In this document: one piece after another, positions 18,243 through 30,827 of the stretch
Layout of the letters: each line of letters starts with the position of its first letter
Position numbering within the stretch: the stretch's first letter is position 1
NCBI GenBank assembly: GCA_964540815.1
Contig: CAZIOH010000073.1
Coordinates: 1 to 34,373 of the forward strand
Length of the DNA: 34,373 bases
Reading direction: 5' to 3'
Origin: CAZIOH01 sp964540815
GTDB lineage: Bacteria; Myxococcota_A; Polyangia; Fen-1088
The notes under the pieces: model-generated
Seen by the model: only the letters and a program-made list of their open reading frames with translations
Databases searched by the model: none
Told to the model about the DNA's origin: nothing
Translations under genes and position numbers: made by a program

Positions 18243-19031
18243 TCAGAAGGACGTCGTGCGTTGGTTCATCGCGGCCGAGGTCTTGGCGCGCATGGTCGGG
18301 GGGGCGGACTTCGGCGGCAACTTGTACGCGGTCCCGAACAGGTGATCCCAGACGGTCGTGGTGAAGCCCCAGTTGAACTCCGGGTGACGGTGGTGAACCA
18401 GGTGATGGACCTTCATCCGCATCAGCCAAGGATTGCGCACGTTCCAGTGATGACTGGCATGGTGGGCGATGCAGTAGCCCACGTACCCGAGCCAGTTGAA
18501 GCCGAGGATCACCGCGGTCGGCGCCGGAGGGAAGATCAGGATCAGGCCCTCGAAGATCAGGATCACCGCGATGGTGGTCAGGTACCAGGGGATCCCGATC
18601 AGATCGCGCGGGCGCTTGTGGTGCAGGCCATGTCCCTCGCTCAGGAACGACGGCCACAGGTGATACATGTAGCGGTGGAGGAGGAACTCGGAGAGGGTCC
18701 AGGACACGAGCCCGAGGATGGCGCAGCCAGCGAAGGCCAGGGGCCCGAGCGCCGGGTGCCCCTCGTGGAACGCATGCGAGACCATCCACCCGACCAAGGT
18801 GAGGTTCGCGACGTAGCCGAACCAGTAGTTGAAGGTGGACGAGCCGAGGCGACGGATGAGCTCACGGCGCTGATCCCGGCCGGAGACCTCCGAGGTCGCG
18901 GGGCGCTCGACTCCCGGGATGGCTCCGGCGATCCCCTGGATGGCTGTATGACCCAGGGTCGTCCCTACTCGATTTCCGGTGCCAGCGGCCGCCTCGGTAG
19001 CCTGGTCGAAGTGAGTCGTGCTCATGTTCAT
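18243..19031 (-). CDS. Fatty acid hydroxylase / sterol desaturase family protein
   Basis: 262 residues, integral membrane, di-iron enzyme. All histidine clusters are present: HRYMYH (119-124), HGLHH (134-138), HHASHH (190-195) and HHLVHHRH (209-216), followed by WDHLFGT. Hydrophobic segments flank them (LTLVGWMVSHAF, FAGCAILGLVSWTL, LTTIAVILIFEGLILIF). The family uses O2 to hydroxylate or desaturate lipids; the exact substrate (fatty acyl chain, sterol or carotenoid) cannot be told, though myxobacteria are rich in 2-hydroxy fatty acids. Starts at ATG 19031 (6 bases after a -10 box); ATG 19025 is an alternative. Convergent with the preceding pore-like gene, alone in its unit. Confidence 0.92.
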   Translation of the reverse strand: MNMSTTHFDQATEAAAGTGNRVGTTLGHTAIQGIAGAIPGVERPATSEVSGRDQRRELIRRLGSSTFNYWFGYVANLTLVGWMVSHAFHEGHPALGPLAFAGCAILGLVSWTLSEFLLHRYMYHLWPSFLSEGHGLHHKRPRDLIGIPWYLTTIAVILIFEGLILIFPPAPTAVILGFNWLGYVGYCIAHHASHHWNVRNPWLMRMKVHHLVHHRHPEFNWGFTTTVWDHLFGTAYKLPPKSAPPTMRAKTSAAMNQRTTSF

Positions 19032-19037
19032 GCCCTA

Positions 19038-19066
19038 GATATGGATTCGGGTGGCGCGTTTGTCAG
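19038..19066 (-). promoter_or_regulatory. Candidate promoter of the fatty acid hydroxylase gene
   Basis: Minus strand CTGACA (19061-19066), 17-base spacer, CATATC (19038-19043), then 6 bases to ATG 19031. Confidence 0.45.
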
Positions 19067-19253
19067 GTCTCCCGCCGCGGGATTTCCTGCATGGCTCTCA
19101 CCGAGGACATGCAACGCGACCGGGTCGATTTCAAGCACCGAAAGGCTGACCTTCCGGAAACGAAAACCCGACGACGCGGCGCGCGTCCTCGCCCGTCGGT
19201 GTGCGGTCCTCGTGACGCGACTTGCGTCCCTCCATGCGACTTGCGCGCGGCGC

Positions 19254-19640
19254 TCACCTGCGCGGAGGTCGGGCCGAGGTCACGAGCTTGGCCAGGAGAG
19301 TCCGGTGGCATCGCTCGGGATCCACGCACGCCGACGAACACAACAACGTCACGCGTTCGCCCCCGGCGATCCGCCGCGCCAGATCACGGATCCGCCACAC
19401 GGCGCTCGCCCTTTGCATCTCCTCCATGTACCTGTGTGCATACTCCGACCATGGAATGGCCGGCTGCTCCTTTCCGTGGAATGCGTCGAGGAGCAGGATA
19501 CTCGGCCCGAGGTCGGGCCACCACGCGTCCCATGTTTCGTTTTGTTTCGAGACGCCGCGCGGGCGCAACCGGCAGACGAGCAATCGGAAGCCGTCGTCGG
19601 GCTTTGCCGGGTCGTTCCAGCGTCTCGTCTCGAGCTGCAT
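19254..19640 (-). CDS. DUF488 family protein
   Basis: 128 residues, the compact DUF488 form. Recognisable by MQLETRRWNDP at the start, GFRLLVCRLRPRGV, ETWDAWWPDLGPS and especially the C-terminal LLCSSACVDPERCHRTLL, where the two Cys and the His-Arg are the conserved feature of the family. Biochemical function is unknown; the Cys-His-Arg end suggests a phosphatase-like or metal-binding site. No clear promoter or ribosome site is seen before ATG 19640. It lies downstream of nothing obvious: 175 bases separate it from the divergent lipoprotein gene. Confidence 0.9.
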   Translation of the reverse strand: MQLETRRWNDPAKPDDGFRLLVCRLRPRGVSKQNETWDAWWPDLGPSILLLDAFHGKEQPAIPWSEYAHRYMEEMQRASAVWRIRDLARRIAGGERVTLLCSSACVDPERCHRTLLAKLVTSARPPRR

Positions 19641-19781
19641 GTTCAGGCTTCGCGCTCCGAGCCTAGTCCCTCGGACCGGTATTTCGATCGGGGTGTCGCT
19701 TCGGTCTCACGGCCGGGGCCTTGGTGAATACCTTCGGTCCCCGCTGGCGCTTGCTCGACCTGCCTCTCTTGACGGAAGTCC

Positions 19782-19810
19782 TTGTCCCCGGTTGGGAAGT
19801 GCGCGATCAT
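19782..19810 (+). promoter_or_regulatory. Candidate promoter of the lipoprotein gene at 19816
   Basis: TTGTCC (19782-19787), 17-base spacer, GATCAT (19805-19810), then 5 bases to ATG 19816. Confidence 0.35.
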
Positions 19811-19815
19811 CAGGC

Positions 19816-20571
19816 ATGCGCGATCCTCGACGCTGGTGGCAGTCGCAGGGAGCCTCGGAGATTGCAGCCGCTCGGCACGGCCTCCCGCCGGGGACCGGCC
19901 TCGGCCTCGGCCTCGCGGTGGCGCTGGCCGTGGGCATCGTCGGGTGCGGTGGCAGCGGCGACGGGCGAGCCGCCAGCTGTGGAAAGGTCGCGCCATGCGG
20001 CGGCGGACTGGTCGGAAGCTGGAAGGTGGTGGCGGGTTGCGACCAGGCCGGAGTCCTCACCACCGGGGCGTCGCTGCTCATCGCCTGCCCGAATCTCGTG
20101 ATCGAGGTGCTCGCTCGCTCGACCACCGGGACCTTGACCTTCGCCGCGGATGGAACCTACTCCGAGTCCACGGTGACCTCCCAGACCCTGCGCGCCGAAT
20201 TGCCGCCCTCGTGCCTCAGCCTGAACGGAACGCCTTTGACCTGCTCCGAGACCGGCCTCGCGCTGAAGCTGGCGCTGGACGTCGCGCCGGTGGTCGGCAG
20301 CGTCAATTGCACCACCACCACCCGTCAGCTCACCTGCACGTGCACCTTCGCGCTCGGTCCGCAGAGCCGCGACGAGGCCGGCACCTTCTCCACCCTCGCG
20401 AACCGGGCCACCACCGTCAGCTTCGACGGGGCCAGCACCACCGCACGCCCCTACTGCGTGCAGGACGGCTCGACCTTGCACTGGATGGGCGGCGGCCTCC
20501 CGGTCGATCTCGGTCCCCTCGGGATGGTTCGCATCCCGCTCGGAGACGACGTGGTGGCCGCCCGCCAATGA
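19816..20571 (+). CDS. Hypothetical lipoprotein with lipocalin-like repeat of beta strands
   Basis: 251 residues. A basic N-terminus and hydrophobic run end in the lipobox VGIVGC, with Cys44 as the acylation site. The mature part begins with Gly/Ser and Cys residues (ASCGKVAPCGGGLVGSWKVVAGCDQ). The GSWKVV opening and strands such as TGTLTFAADGTYSEST suggest a beta-sandwich or lipocalin-like fold. Ten or more Cys residues (LPPSCLSLNGTPLTCSE, NCTTTTRQLTCTC) imply disulfides outside the cytoplasm. I recognise the type from Polyangia genomes but know no function. The frame is open to 19222, yet only ATG 19816 gives a signal peptide of proper length and has promoter-like boxes before it. Confidence 0.8.
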   Translation: MRDPRRWWQSQGASEIAAARHGLPPGTGLGLGLAVALAVGIVGCGGSGDGRAASCGKVAPCGGGLVGSWKVVAGCDQAGVLTTGASLLIACPNLVIEVLARSTTGTLTFAADGTYSESTVTSQTLRAELPPSCLSLNGTPLTCSETGLALKLALDVAPVVGSVNCTTTTRQLTCTCTFALGPQSRDEAGTFSTLANRATTVSFDGASTTARPYCVQDGSTLHWMGGGLPVDLGPLGMVRIPLGDDVVAARQ

Positions 20572-20578
20572 TTGGAGC

Positions 20579-23500
20579 TCACTCGCTCGGCTGGCCGGTC
20601 CGGGCCAGGGCGAGATCGGCCACCACCGCCACCAGCGTGGCGGGCTCGATGGGCTTGGCGAGGTGCACCGAGAAACCCGCCCCGAGGACCTGGTCGCGGT
20701 CCTCCGCCTGGGTGTAGGCGGTGAGGGCCGCCGCGGGGATGGTGCCGCCGCGAACCGGCGGCAGCTGCCGCACCTTGCGAATCAAGGCGTAGCCATCCTC
20801 GCCCGGCATGCCGATGTCGGAGAGCAGGACGTCCGGGACCTGCTCGGAGATGGCCTGCAGCGCCTCGCCCACGTTGCCCGCCAGTCGAACCTCGGAGCCG
20901 AAGGACTCGAGGATGGTCCGCACCAGCTGCCGCGCATCCGGATCGTCGTCGACCGCCAGGACCTTCAGTCCGCGAAGGGCCGACTCGCCGCGCGGCTGGA
21001 CGGGCGCGCCCGCGTCGCCCGGGCCCGGCGCGGCGCGGAGCCCATCCGCGCTCGAGGGTGGCCAGTGGGTCGCCGGGACGAGGGGCAAGGACACCGTGAA
21101 GCGCGCGCCCCGCCCGGGCCCGTCGCTCTCGGCGCGAATGGTGCCGCCGTGTTGCTCGACCAGGTGGCGACTGATGGCGAGGCCGAGGCCGAGCCCGCCG
21201 TGGGCCCGGGTGATGGTGCCATCCGCCTGTCGAAAGGGATCGAAGACATGGGGAAGGAAGTCCGCGCCGATTCCCTGCCCGTCATCGGTCACGTCGATCT
21301 CGACCGAGGTGTCCTGCCGCCGGATCCGGACGCCGATGCGACCGCCGCGACCCGTGAACTTGACCGCGTTGGTGAGGAGGTTCCAGAAGATCTGCTGCAG
21401 CCGGTTGGCATCACCGAAGATGCGCCAGGGCGGGCCACCCTCCGACGTTCCCGCTCCCGGTCCCGCTTCCGCTTCCGCTCCCATGTCCGCCGCGGTCTGT
21501 TCGCGGCCGAGCTCGAGCTCGAGCACCCGTTGCTCGAGGCTCGGTCGGAGGGCATCCACCGCCGCCACCACCACGTCGGCCACGTCGACCCGAGCCCGCT
21601 CGAGGCGAACCTTGCCGCTGATGATCCGCGAGACGTCGAGCAGGTCCTCGATGAGGCGGGTCATCGCCACCGCGTTGCGCTCGATGATCTCGATCGCGCG
21701 GCTCCGGCGAGCCTCGTCGGCTGCCGCCGCGCTCATGATGCGCGCCCAGCCGAGGATGGCGTTCAGCGGCGTGCGCAGCTCGTGCGACACCGTGGCCAGA
21801 AACTGATCCTTGGTCCGGTTGGCGACGTCGGCGGTCAGGCGGGCCTGCCGCTCCGACGCATAGAGCTGGGCGTTGTCGAGCACGATGGCTGCGCGGCGCG
21901 CGATGTCCTCCACGAAGGCCAGATCCTCGGGGCCGTAGTGGCGACCGGACTCGGCCTGGACCAGCGAGATGGCCCCGAGCGTATGGCCCCGGGCCACGAG
22001 CGGCACCACCATGGCCGACCGCAGGTCGAGGCTCCGCATGAGCTGCAGGTGCTCCTCGTCGCGGGCGGAGGCTGCCAGCATCGCGTCGGTGATCTCGGCG
22101 TAGAGCTCGGATCGTCCGCTGCGCAGGACCTGCCCGAGGCCGGTGGTGGCCTCGAGGGGCTCGGGGTACCGTTCGGCCAGGCGGTGCGCGAGCTCGATCT
22201 TGCTGCCGTCGACGTGCATGACCGCCAGGCGGCGCGGCTGCCGCGCGCGTGGATCGACCACGTCGATGGCCGACCAGTCGGCGAAGCGCGGGACGAACAG
22301 CTCGGCCAGCCGGGTGAGGGTGGTCTGGGGATCGAGCGACGAGCCAAGGGTGGTCGTGGCGTCGGCGATGAACGCGCGCCGCGCCTCCTCCTGCTTCTTC
22401 TCCGTCACGTCGCGGAACACGAGGACCACCCCCTGGACCTCGCCCGCCTCGTTGCGGATGGGCGCGCCGCTGTCGTCGATGGGGATCTCCCGCCCAGCCT
22501 CTCGGTTCAGGAGGACGGTGTGGTTGGCGAGCCCGACCACGAGACCGGTCTGCAACACCTTGTCGACGGGGTTGTCCACCGGCTGGCGCGACTCTTCGTT
22601 GATGATCCGGAAGACACTCTGCAGCGGTCGGCCGCGAGCGACGTCGGCCGACCAGCCGGTGAGGCGCTCGGCGACCAGGTTCATGAAGGTGATGTCCCCG
22701 CGGGTGTCGGTGGCGATCACCGCGTCCCCGATGCTGCGCAAGGTGGTGCCGAGCGAGGCCTCGGCGCGTTCGGCGGCGAGCCGGGCCCGGCGCTCGGCCT
22801 CGAGGCTCTGGGCACGCAGCAGGGCCTGGGCACAGTGCCCGGTGAAGGTCTCGACGAACGAGCGCTCGTCCGAGGAGAAGCGCCGCGGCCGAAAGAACCC
22901 CATGCCGAGCAGGCCGACCGCTCGCCCCTCGGCGATGAGCGGCACGCTCCAGTAGGCCTTGGCGCGCGGTGCCTCGGAGGGAAGGGTGGCGAGGCGAGGG
23001 ATCGCGGTCCGGTACGCCTCCTCGCTCTCGGTCCAGGTCGACTTGCCACTGGCGATGGTCCCGAAGATCGGCATCTCCGAGTCCGCGGTGATCCGTCGGA
23101 TGCGGTCGAGCACCTCGGGCGCCACCCCCCGATCGCCGATGAGCTCGAGCACCCGCGGGTCGCGAACGGGACCGCCGCCCCCTCGGTCGGCCGCAGCGGC
23201 GGATGGGGTGACGGGTGGAGCCACGGGCGCGCCGCCCTCCCCGGGCCCCGCCGGGAGGCGCACCACGTAGAGGGTGCAGATGTCCGCGCCCATCGCCGCC
23301 ATGCCGCGATCGATCACGACCTTGGTGACCTCCTCGCGGGTCAGGGTCGATGACAGGGCCATGCCGAGATCGGCGAGGGATTCCAGGCGGCGGCGGCTCG
23401 CGGCCTCGCGCGCCGCGACCAGGGTCCGATCGAGGGCCTGGGCCGCCTGCGTGACGTACCCGCGCACCATCCGTCGCTCGTTGGGGGAGAAGGCACGCGG

Positions 23501-24478
23501 GTGGTCGAACGCGTAGGCGGCGGCGCCGATCACCCGCCCCCCGGCGACGAGGGGCAAGCAAGCGAGGCCGGGGAAGGGCCCGGTCTCCGCCAGCGCCGTC
23601 GTTGCCGTTGCCGTTGCCGTTGCCGTCGCCGTCGCCTCGCGCAGCGCCGTCGGATACCGCTTGCGGTAACTCTCTTCGTCGTCGATCCAGTCCGATTCAC
23701 CGGTGGCGAAGGCTCGGCCGATCGGTGAGCCGGGCTCGACCCGAGACCGCTCGACGGGCTCCGGGCCGCCCGGCGCTTCCGGGGCGCCGGTCAGCGACGG
23801 GGGCAGCCTCCCGTGCGTCGCGGCCACGCGCAGGGTGCCGGCCCCTTCCGGCTGGCCGCCACGCGCGCCGTCCTCGGCGGGCAGCACCAGGAGCGCGCCC
23901 GCGGCGTCGAGCGACTCCGCGGTGTTCACCACCAGGATGGTGGTCACCTCCTCCAGCGAGCGCGCCACCGCCAGCGAGGCCGTGAGGGTCTGGAGGGCCT
24001 CGAGGCGCTGGCCGGTCAGTCGCTGCAGCCGCCGCGAGCGGTTCATGGCGGCGATGATGGCGGTGATGCAGACGCCCTCGAGGAAGAAGAGCGCGAGCTG
24101 GAACGCCGCGACCGGCGACGCGAGCGCCAGCTCTCCGCGGGGCGGGAAGAACAGGTACGCGGTGCTCACGGTCAGCAGCACCGCCGTGACCAGCGCGCTC
24201 TCGGCCCCGGCCAGCCATCCCGCGCTCAGCACACCGAGACCGAGCAGCGCGAAGGGGGCCTCCTGTCCGATGGAGAGCTGGGGCACCGCCTTGATGGCGG
24301 TGACCGCCGCGGCGATCGCCACGGCCGTGCCGTAGCGCCGCGGCCCGGACACCCGGCCGTCGCCGTGCGGGAGCGCCTGCGCGCGGTGCGGCGGCGGGTG
24401 CGCCCGCCCCCACGGCGAAGGCGCATCCGCGCGCCTCCCCGGTCGCGTCGTCGTTCGAAATGGAGGCCAGCTCTTCAC
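20579..24478 (-). CDS. Hybrid sensor histidine kinase: DUF4118-GAF-GAF-PAS-GAF-HisKA-HATPase-REC
   Basis: 1299 residues if GTG 24478 is the start. The N-terminal KdpD-like DUF4118 block (about 48-145) has four membrane helices and the marker YLFFPPRGELAL. GAF-type sensors follow at about 160-350 and 365-555, a PAS domain at about 575-695 (DAVIATDTRGDITFMN), and a third GAF at about 705-872. The HisKA helix has His899 in VSHELRTPLN. The ATPase domain (about 1018-1133) has N1037, DDGQGIG and GLGLGLAISRH. The C-terminal receiver (about 1172-1290) has acceptor Asp1221 in LLSDIGMPG. It is a multi-input phosphorelay protein at the inner membrane with no output gene beside it. GTG 24352 would remove a Pro/Arg-rich 42-residue leader and is also plausible. 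Confidence 0.93.
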   Translation of the reverse strand: MKSWPPFRTTTRPGRRADAPSPWGRAHPPPHRAQALPHGDGRVSGPRRYGTAVAIAAAVTAIKAVPQLSIGQEAPFALLGLGVLSAGWLAGAESALVTAVLLTVSTAYLFFPPRGELALASPVAAFQLALFFLEGVCITAIIAAMNRSRRLQRLTGQRLEALQTLTASLAVARSLEEVTTILVVNTAESLDAAGALLVLPAEDGARGGQPEGAGTLRVAATHGRLPPSLTGAPEAPGGPEPVERSRVEPGSPIGRAFATGESDWIDDEESYRKRYPTALREATATATATATATTALAETGPFPGLACLPLVAGGRVIGAAAYAFDHPRAFSPNERRMVRGYVTQAAQALDRTLVAAREAASRRRLESLADLGMALSSTLTREEVTKVVIDRGMAAMGADICTLYVVRLPAGPGEGGAPVAPPVTPSAAAADRGGGGPVRDPRVLELIGDRGVAPEVLDRIRRITADSEMPIFGTIASGKSTWTESEEAYRTAIPRLATLPSEAPRAKAYWSVPLIAEGRAVGLLGMGFFRPRRFSSDERSFVETFTGHCAQALLRAQSLEAERRARLAAERAEASLGTTLRSIGDAVIATDTRGDITFMNLVAERLTGWSADVARGRPLQSVFRIINEESRQPVDNPVDKVLQTGLVVGLANHTVLLNREAGREIPIDDSGAPIRNEAGEVQGVVLVFRDVTEKKQEEARRAFIADATTTLGSSLDPQTTLTRLAELFVPRFADWSAIDVVDPRARQPRRLAVMHVDGSKIELAHRLAERYPEPLEATTGLGQVLRSGRSELYAEITDAMLAASARDEEHLQLMRSLDLRSAMVVPLVARGHTLGAISLVQAESGRHYGPEDLAFVEDIARRAAIVLDNAQLYASERQARLTADVANRTKDQFLATVSHELRTPLNAILGWARIMSAAAADEARRSRAIEIIERNAVAMTRLIEDLLDVSRIISGKVRLERARVDVADVVVAAVDALRPSLEQRVLELELGREQTAADMGAEAEAGPGAGTSEGGPPWRIFGDANRLQQIFWNLLTNAVKFTGRGGRIGVRIRRQDTSVEIDVTDDGQGIGADFLPHVFDPFRQADGTITRAHGGLGLGLAISRHLVEQHGGTIRAESDGPGRGARFTVSLPLVPATHWPPSSADGLRAAPGPGDAGAPVQPRGESALRGLKVLAVDDDPDARQLVRTILESFGSEVRLAGNVGEALQAISEQVPDVLLSDIGMPGEDGYALIRKVRQLPPVRGGTIPAAALTAYTQAEDRDQVLGAGFSVHLAKPIEPATLVAVVADLALARTGQPSE
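23601..23636 (+). repeat. Six tandem six-base units in the hybrid kinase gene
   Basis: Four GTTGCC units followed by two GTCGCC units. On the coding (minus) strand they encode an Ala-Thr alternation (residues about 282-293) in the middle of the first GAF domain, a position where relatives have a short loop. Confidence 0.95.
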
Positions 24479-24628
24479 TGGTCGTGACCCGTCTTCACAG
24501 TCCCGGACAGTCTATACGCACGCGCGCGATGCAGGCGCGCGCAGATCGCTCCTCGGTGGGCCCGGACGCCGGAATGACGCGCCCTTCACCACCGCGCGGC
24601 GCCCGGCGTTACCGATTCTTCACGGGAG

Positions 24629-28633
<4,005 letters not shown>

Positions 28634-28676
28634 GGTTGGTCTCGCTGCTCGGATCGGGATCGGATTGGACTCGTAC

Positions 28677-29663
28677 TCAGGCCCTGGCTCGGGTCTTTTG
28701 GGCGCCGCCGCGGGTGGATGTGGGGGAGCCGTTGGCTCTGGGCTTGATGGCGCAGGCCAGGACCACGTGGAGGTGAGGCGTGCGGGGCTCGCGACAGGCC
28801 ACCCCGCAGCTCGCCACCTCGAGGCCGGCGCCCGTCAGCAGCTGGCGCAGCGCCCGCGGAGAGAACCCCGGGTGACGCTCACCGTGCCGCGCGGTCACCT
28901 CGTTCTCGGCGTGCTGGTCGAGGCAGAGCAGCACCAGGCGCCCGCCGGGACGCAGGACCCGGGCGCACTCCTCGAGCGCTCGGGCGGGACGCTCGGCGTA
29001 GGTGAGCGTGTGGAACACGAGGACGGCGTCGAACCTCGCCGACCGGAACGGAAGGTGGTGGACGTCGGCGACCTGCGCGCTCGCGTGCGGAAACTTGCGC
29101 AGGCGCTGCGCGGCCACCGAGATCAGACGCGGGTTACGATCGATGCAGGTGAGCGACCGGCAGGCCGGGGCCAACGTCCGGGCCGCGGCCCCCTCTCCCG
29201 ACCCGACGTCGAGCACGTCCCCGAGCTCGAGCAGCGCCGTCAGCCCCATGGTCAAGGATTGCCAGGTCCTGCCGGGGGAGTAGTCGCGCTCCATCTCGTC
29301 GCCGAGCAGGTCGACGTCCGGATGTCCGCCGCGCCGTTCGGCCTCGAGCGCGCGGAGGCGCTCGACGTCGCCGGCCAGGGTCGGGTCCGCGGAGCTGGTG
29401 GCCTCGGCGAGGACCGCCCGGGCGGTCGGGGGCAGCGAGGGGCCGGCCAGGGCGTAGAAGGCCTGCGCGCCGCGCCGGCGATCCACCACGAATCCCGCCT
29501 CGCGCAGGCGAGCGAGGTGAGTCGAGACCCGCGACTGCGAGATCCCGGTGACCCGCACGAGATCGGTCACGCAGAGCTCCCCGAGCTCGAGCAGGGCGCA
29601 CAGACGGATCCGGCTCTCGTCTCCGAGCACGTTCAGGGTATCGATGGTGCGGGACAGGCTCAC
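28677..29663 (-). CDS. ArsR-family regulator fused to a SAM-dependent methyltransferase domain
   Basis: 328 residues from GTG 29663. The N-terminal winged helix (about 5-75) has LGDESRIRLCALLELGELCVTDL (broken here as LGDESRIRL and ELCVTDL) and the recognition helix ISQSRVSTHLARL. It lacks the CxC metal site of ArsR/SmtB, so it is not a metal sensor. From about 125 a class I methyltransferase fold follows: YSPGRTWQSL, LDVGSGEG (151-158), CIDRNP, ADVHHLPF and RVLRPGGRLVLL. Such fusions often sit beside methionine-cycle genes; the related ArsR protein SahR responds to S-adenosylhomocysteine. The C-terminal domain is likely the SAM/SAH sensor (inference). A GAGGA site precedes the GTG. Heads the operon with metH. 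Confidence 0.88.
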   Translation of the reverse strand: MSLSRTIDTLNVLGDESRIRLCALLELGELCVTDLVRVTGISQSRVSTHLARLREAGFVVDRRRGAQAFYALAGPSLPPTARAVLAEATSSADPTLAGDVERLRALEAERRGGHPDVDLLGDEMERDYSPGRTWQSLTMGLTALLELGDVLDVGSGEGAAARTLAPACRSLTCIDRNPRLISVAAQRLRKFPHASAQVADVHHLPFRSARFDAVLVFHTLTYAERPARALEECARVLRPGGRLVLLCLDQHAENEVTARHGERHPGFSPRALRQLLTGAGLEVASCGVACREPRTPHLHVVLACAIKPRANGSPTSTRGGAQKTRARA

Positions 29664-29669
29664 GAAATC

Positions 29670-29697
29670 ATATCCTCATATGTGCATGAGCGGATAT
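29670..29697. promoter_or_regulatory. Palindromic operator, probably bound by the ArsR-methyltransferase protein
   Basis: Nested inverted repeat: ATATCC (29670-29675) with GGATAT (29692-29697), and TCAT (29676-29679) with ATGA (29686-29689). It runs from the -10 box of the minus-strand promoter to its ribosome site, so occupancy would block both RNA polymerase and the start of translation. Length and position are typical for ArsR-family autoregulation. Confidence 0.65.
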
Positions 29698-29721
29698 AGT
29701 GCCTGCGCGTCGTCGAGTCAA
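29693..29721 (-). promoter_or_regulatory. Promoter of the ArsR-methyltransferase/metH operon
   Basis: Minus strand TTGACT (29716-29721), exact 17-base spacer, TATATC (29693-29698). This is the best sigma70-like promoter in the window. Transcription would start near 29686, leaving a leader of about 23 bases with GAGGA 9 bases before GTG 29663. Confidence 0.65.
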
Positions 29722-29762
29722 GCCAGCCGAGACCCGCCCGGACGGGTTGCCGGGGGCGGCCC

Positions 29763-29790
29763 TTGAACTTCGGCCAAAGCGCGCCATACC
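29763..29790 (+). promoter_or_regulatory. Candidate promoter of the DsbA-like gene
   Basis: TTGAAC (29763-29768), 16-base spacer, CATACC (29785-29790), then 7 bases to ATG 29798. Divergent from the metH operon promoter. Confidence 0.35.
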
Positions 29791-29797
29791 GGGGAGC

Positions 29798-30316
29798 ATG
29801 CGACCGCTGAGTCACCCCGTCACCTCGGAGGATCACGTCCTTGGCCCCGCCGACGCCGGCCTGGTCGTGGTCGAGTATGGAGATTACGACTGCCCGCATA
29901 CCCGGGCGGCGCACGCCAACCTCATCCAGCTCGCCGCGGAGCGGGGCGGGGACCTGAAGCTCGTGTTCCGTCATTTCCCGCTGCGCCACCTGCATCCGCT
30001 CGCCGACTGGCTGGCCGAGCACACGGAGCTCGCCCACCTCCAGGATCGCTTCTGGCCCCTTCACGAGCTGCTGATGGCCGAGCGGCGGATGTTGCGTCCC
30101 GTGGCCGAGCGCGCGATGGTCAAGGTCGGTGTCGAGCTGGACGCGCTCGCGCGCCACATCGAGGCGATCCGCGCGCGGGTGGAGGCCGACGTCGAGCGCG
30201 GCAAGGCCGACGGCGTGCACTCCACCCCGTCCTTCTTCCTCAACGGGCGTCCGCACGACGGCCATTACGACCTCGACACCCTGCGCGAGCAGATTCGCCT
30301 GGCCTTGCTCCCCTGA
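29798..30316 (+). CDS. DsbA-like thioredoxin-fold protein with a single active-site Cys
   Basis: 172 residues. The thioredoxin fold of the DsbA/FrnE-like group starts at VVVEYGDYDCPHT and includes a helical insertion (FWPLHELLMAERRMLRPV). The cis-Pro loop is visible as STPSFFLNG near the end. The active site reads CPHT, so only Cys32 is present and the usual second Cys is replaced by Thr35. No signal peptide is seen, so it is cytoplasmic. A monothiol site argues against general disulfide formation and fits glutathione- or isomerase-like chemistry, or a regulatory role. ATG 29798 is preferred to the longer frame because family sequence begins directly after it. Confidence 0.88.
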   Translation: MRPLSHPVTSEDHVLGPADAGLVVVEYGDYDCPHTRAAHANLIQLAAERGGDLKLVFRHFPLRHLHPLADWLAEHTELAHLQDRFWPLHELLMAERRMLRPVAERAMVKVGVELDALARHIEAIRARVEADVERGKADGVHSTPSFFLNGRPHDGHYDLDTLREQIRLALLP

Positions 30317-30359
30317 CGCTCCGCCGACGCTCGGATCTCGTCAGGACCGCCGCGGGTCC

Positions 30360-30770
30360 TCAGGCCAACAGGATGGCCCTCAGGGCGTCGTGGTCGATGG
30401 GCTTGGTCAGGTGGGCATCGAAGCCGGCCTCGGCGGTGCGCATCCGATCTTCCGGCTGGCTGTAGCCGGTGAGCGCGACCAGCCGGATCGACGGTCCGAG
30501 CGCCGCCCGCACCTGACGGGCGACCTCGTATCCGTCGAGCGCCGGCAATCCGAGGTCGACCAGCGCCACCTGGGGTCGCAACGCCACCGCCTGCTGGACC
30601 CCTTGCTCTCCATCCGCGGCCACGTCCACCCGGAAGCCGTCGAGCTCCAGCAAGAGGCGCAACATCTCGCGGTTGTCCTCACTGTCCTCGACCAGGAGCA
30701 CGTGAAGCTTCTCTGCGCTCGCGGACACCGCGGCCAATGCCGCGCCGCTCTCATCCTGTTCGACGTTCAT
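30360..30770 (-). CDS. Stand-alone receiver (CheY-like) response regulator
   Basis: 136 residues from ATG 30770, which has GAGG seven bases upstream; the adjoining GTG 30773 would add one residue. It is a single receiver domain after a 20-residue tail: acidic pocket in LLVEDSED, acceptor Asp72 in VALVDLGLPALDG, Thr101 in ALTGYS and Lys123 in LTKPID. No output domain is present, so it works by protein contacts or as a phosphate carrier. It lies 54 bases downstream of a Ser/Thr kinase gene on the same strand. It could also receive phosphate from an unlinked histidine kinase. Confidence 0.92.
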   Translation of the reverse strand: MNVEQDESGAALAAVSASAEKLHVLLVEDSEDNREMLRLLLELDGFRVDVAADGEQGVQQAVALRPQVALVDLGLPALDGYEVARQVRAALGPSIRLVALTGYSQPEDRMRTAEAGFDAHLTKPIDHDALRAILLA

Positions 30771-30827
30771 CACCGGTCCTCACGTCTATCAGATTGTTCC
30801 CGCCCCGACGAACCCAACTGGATTGGG

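Noticed and set aside
20663..23353. An 896-residue plus-strand open frame
   Set aside because: Antisense to the hybrid histidine kinase; no motif, shadow only.
28634..28676. Cobalamin, SAM or SAH riboswitch before metH
   Set aside because: Only 43 bases separate the two genes, too few for a riboswitch, and I see no aptamer-like conserved elements there or in the leader at 29664-29686.
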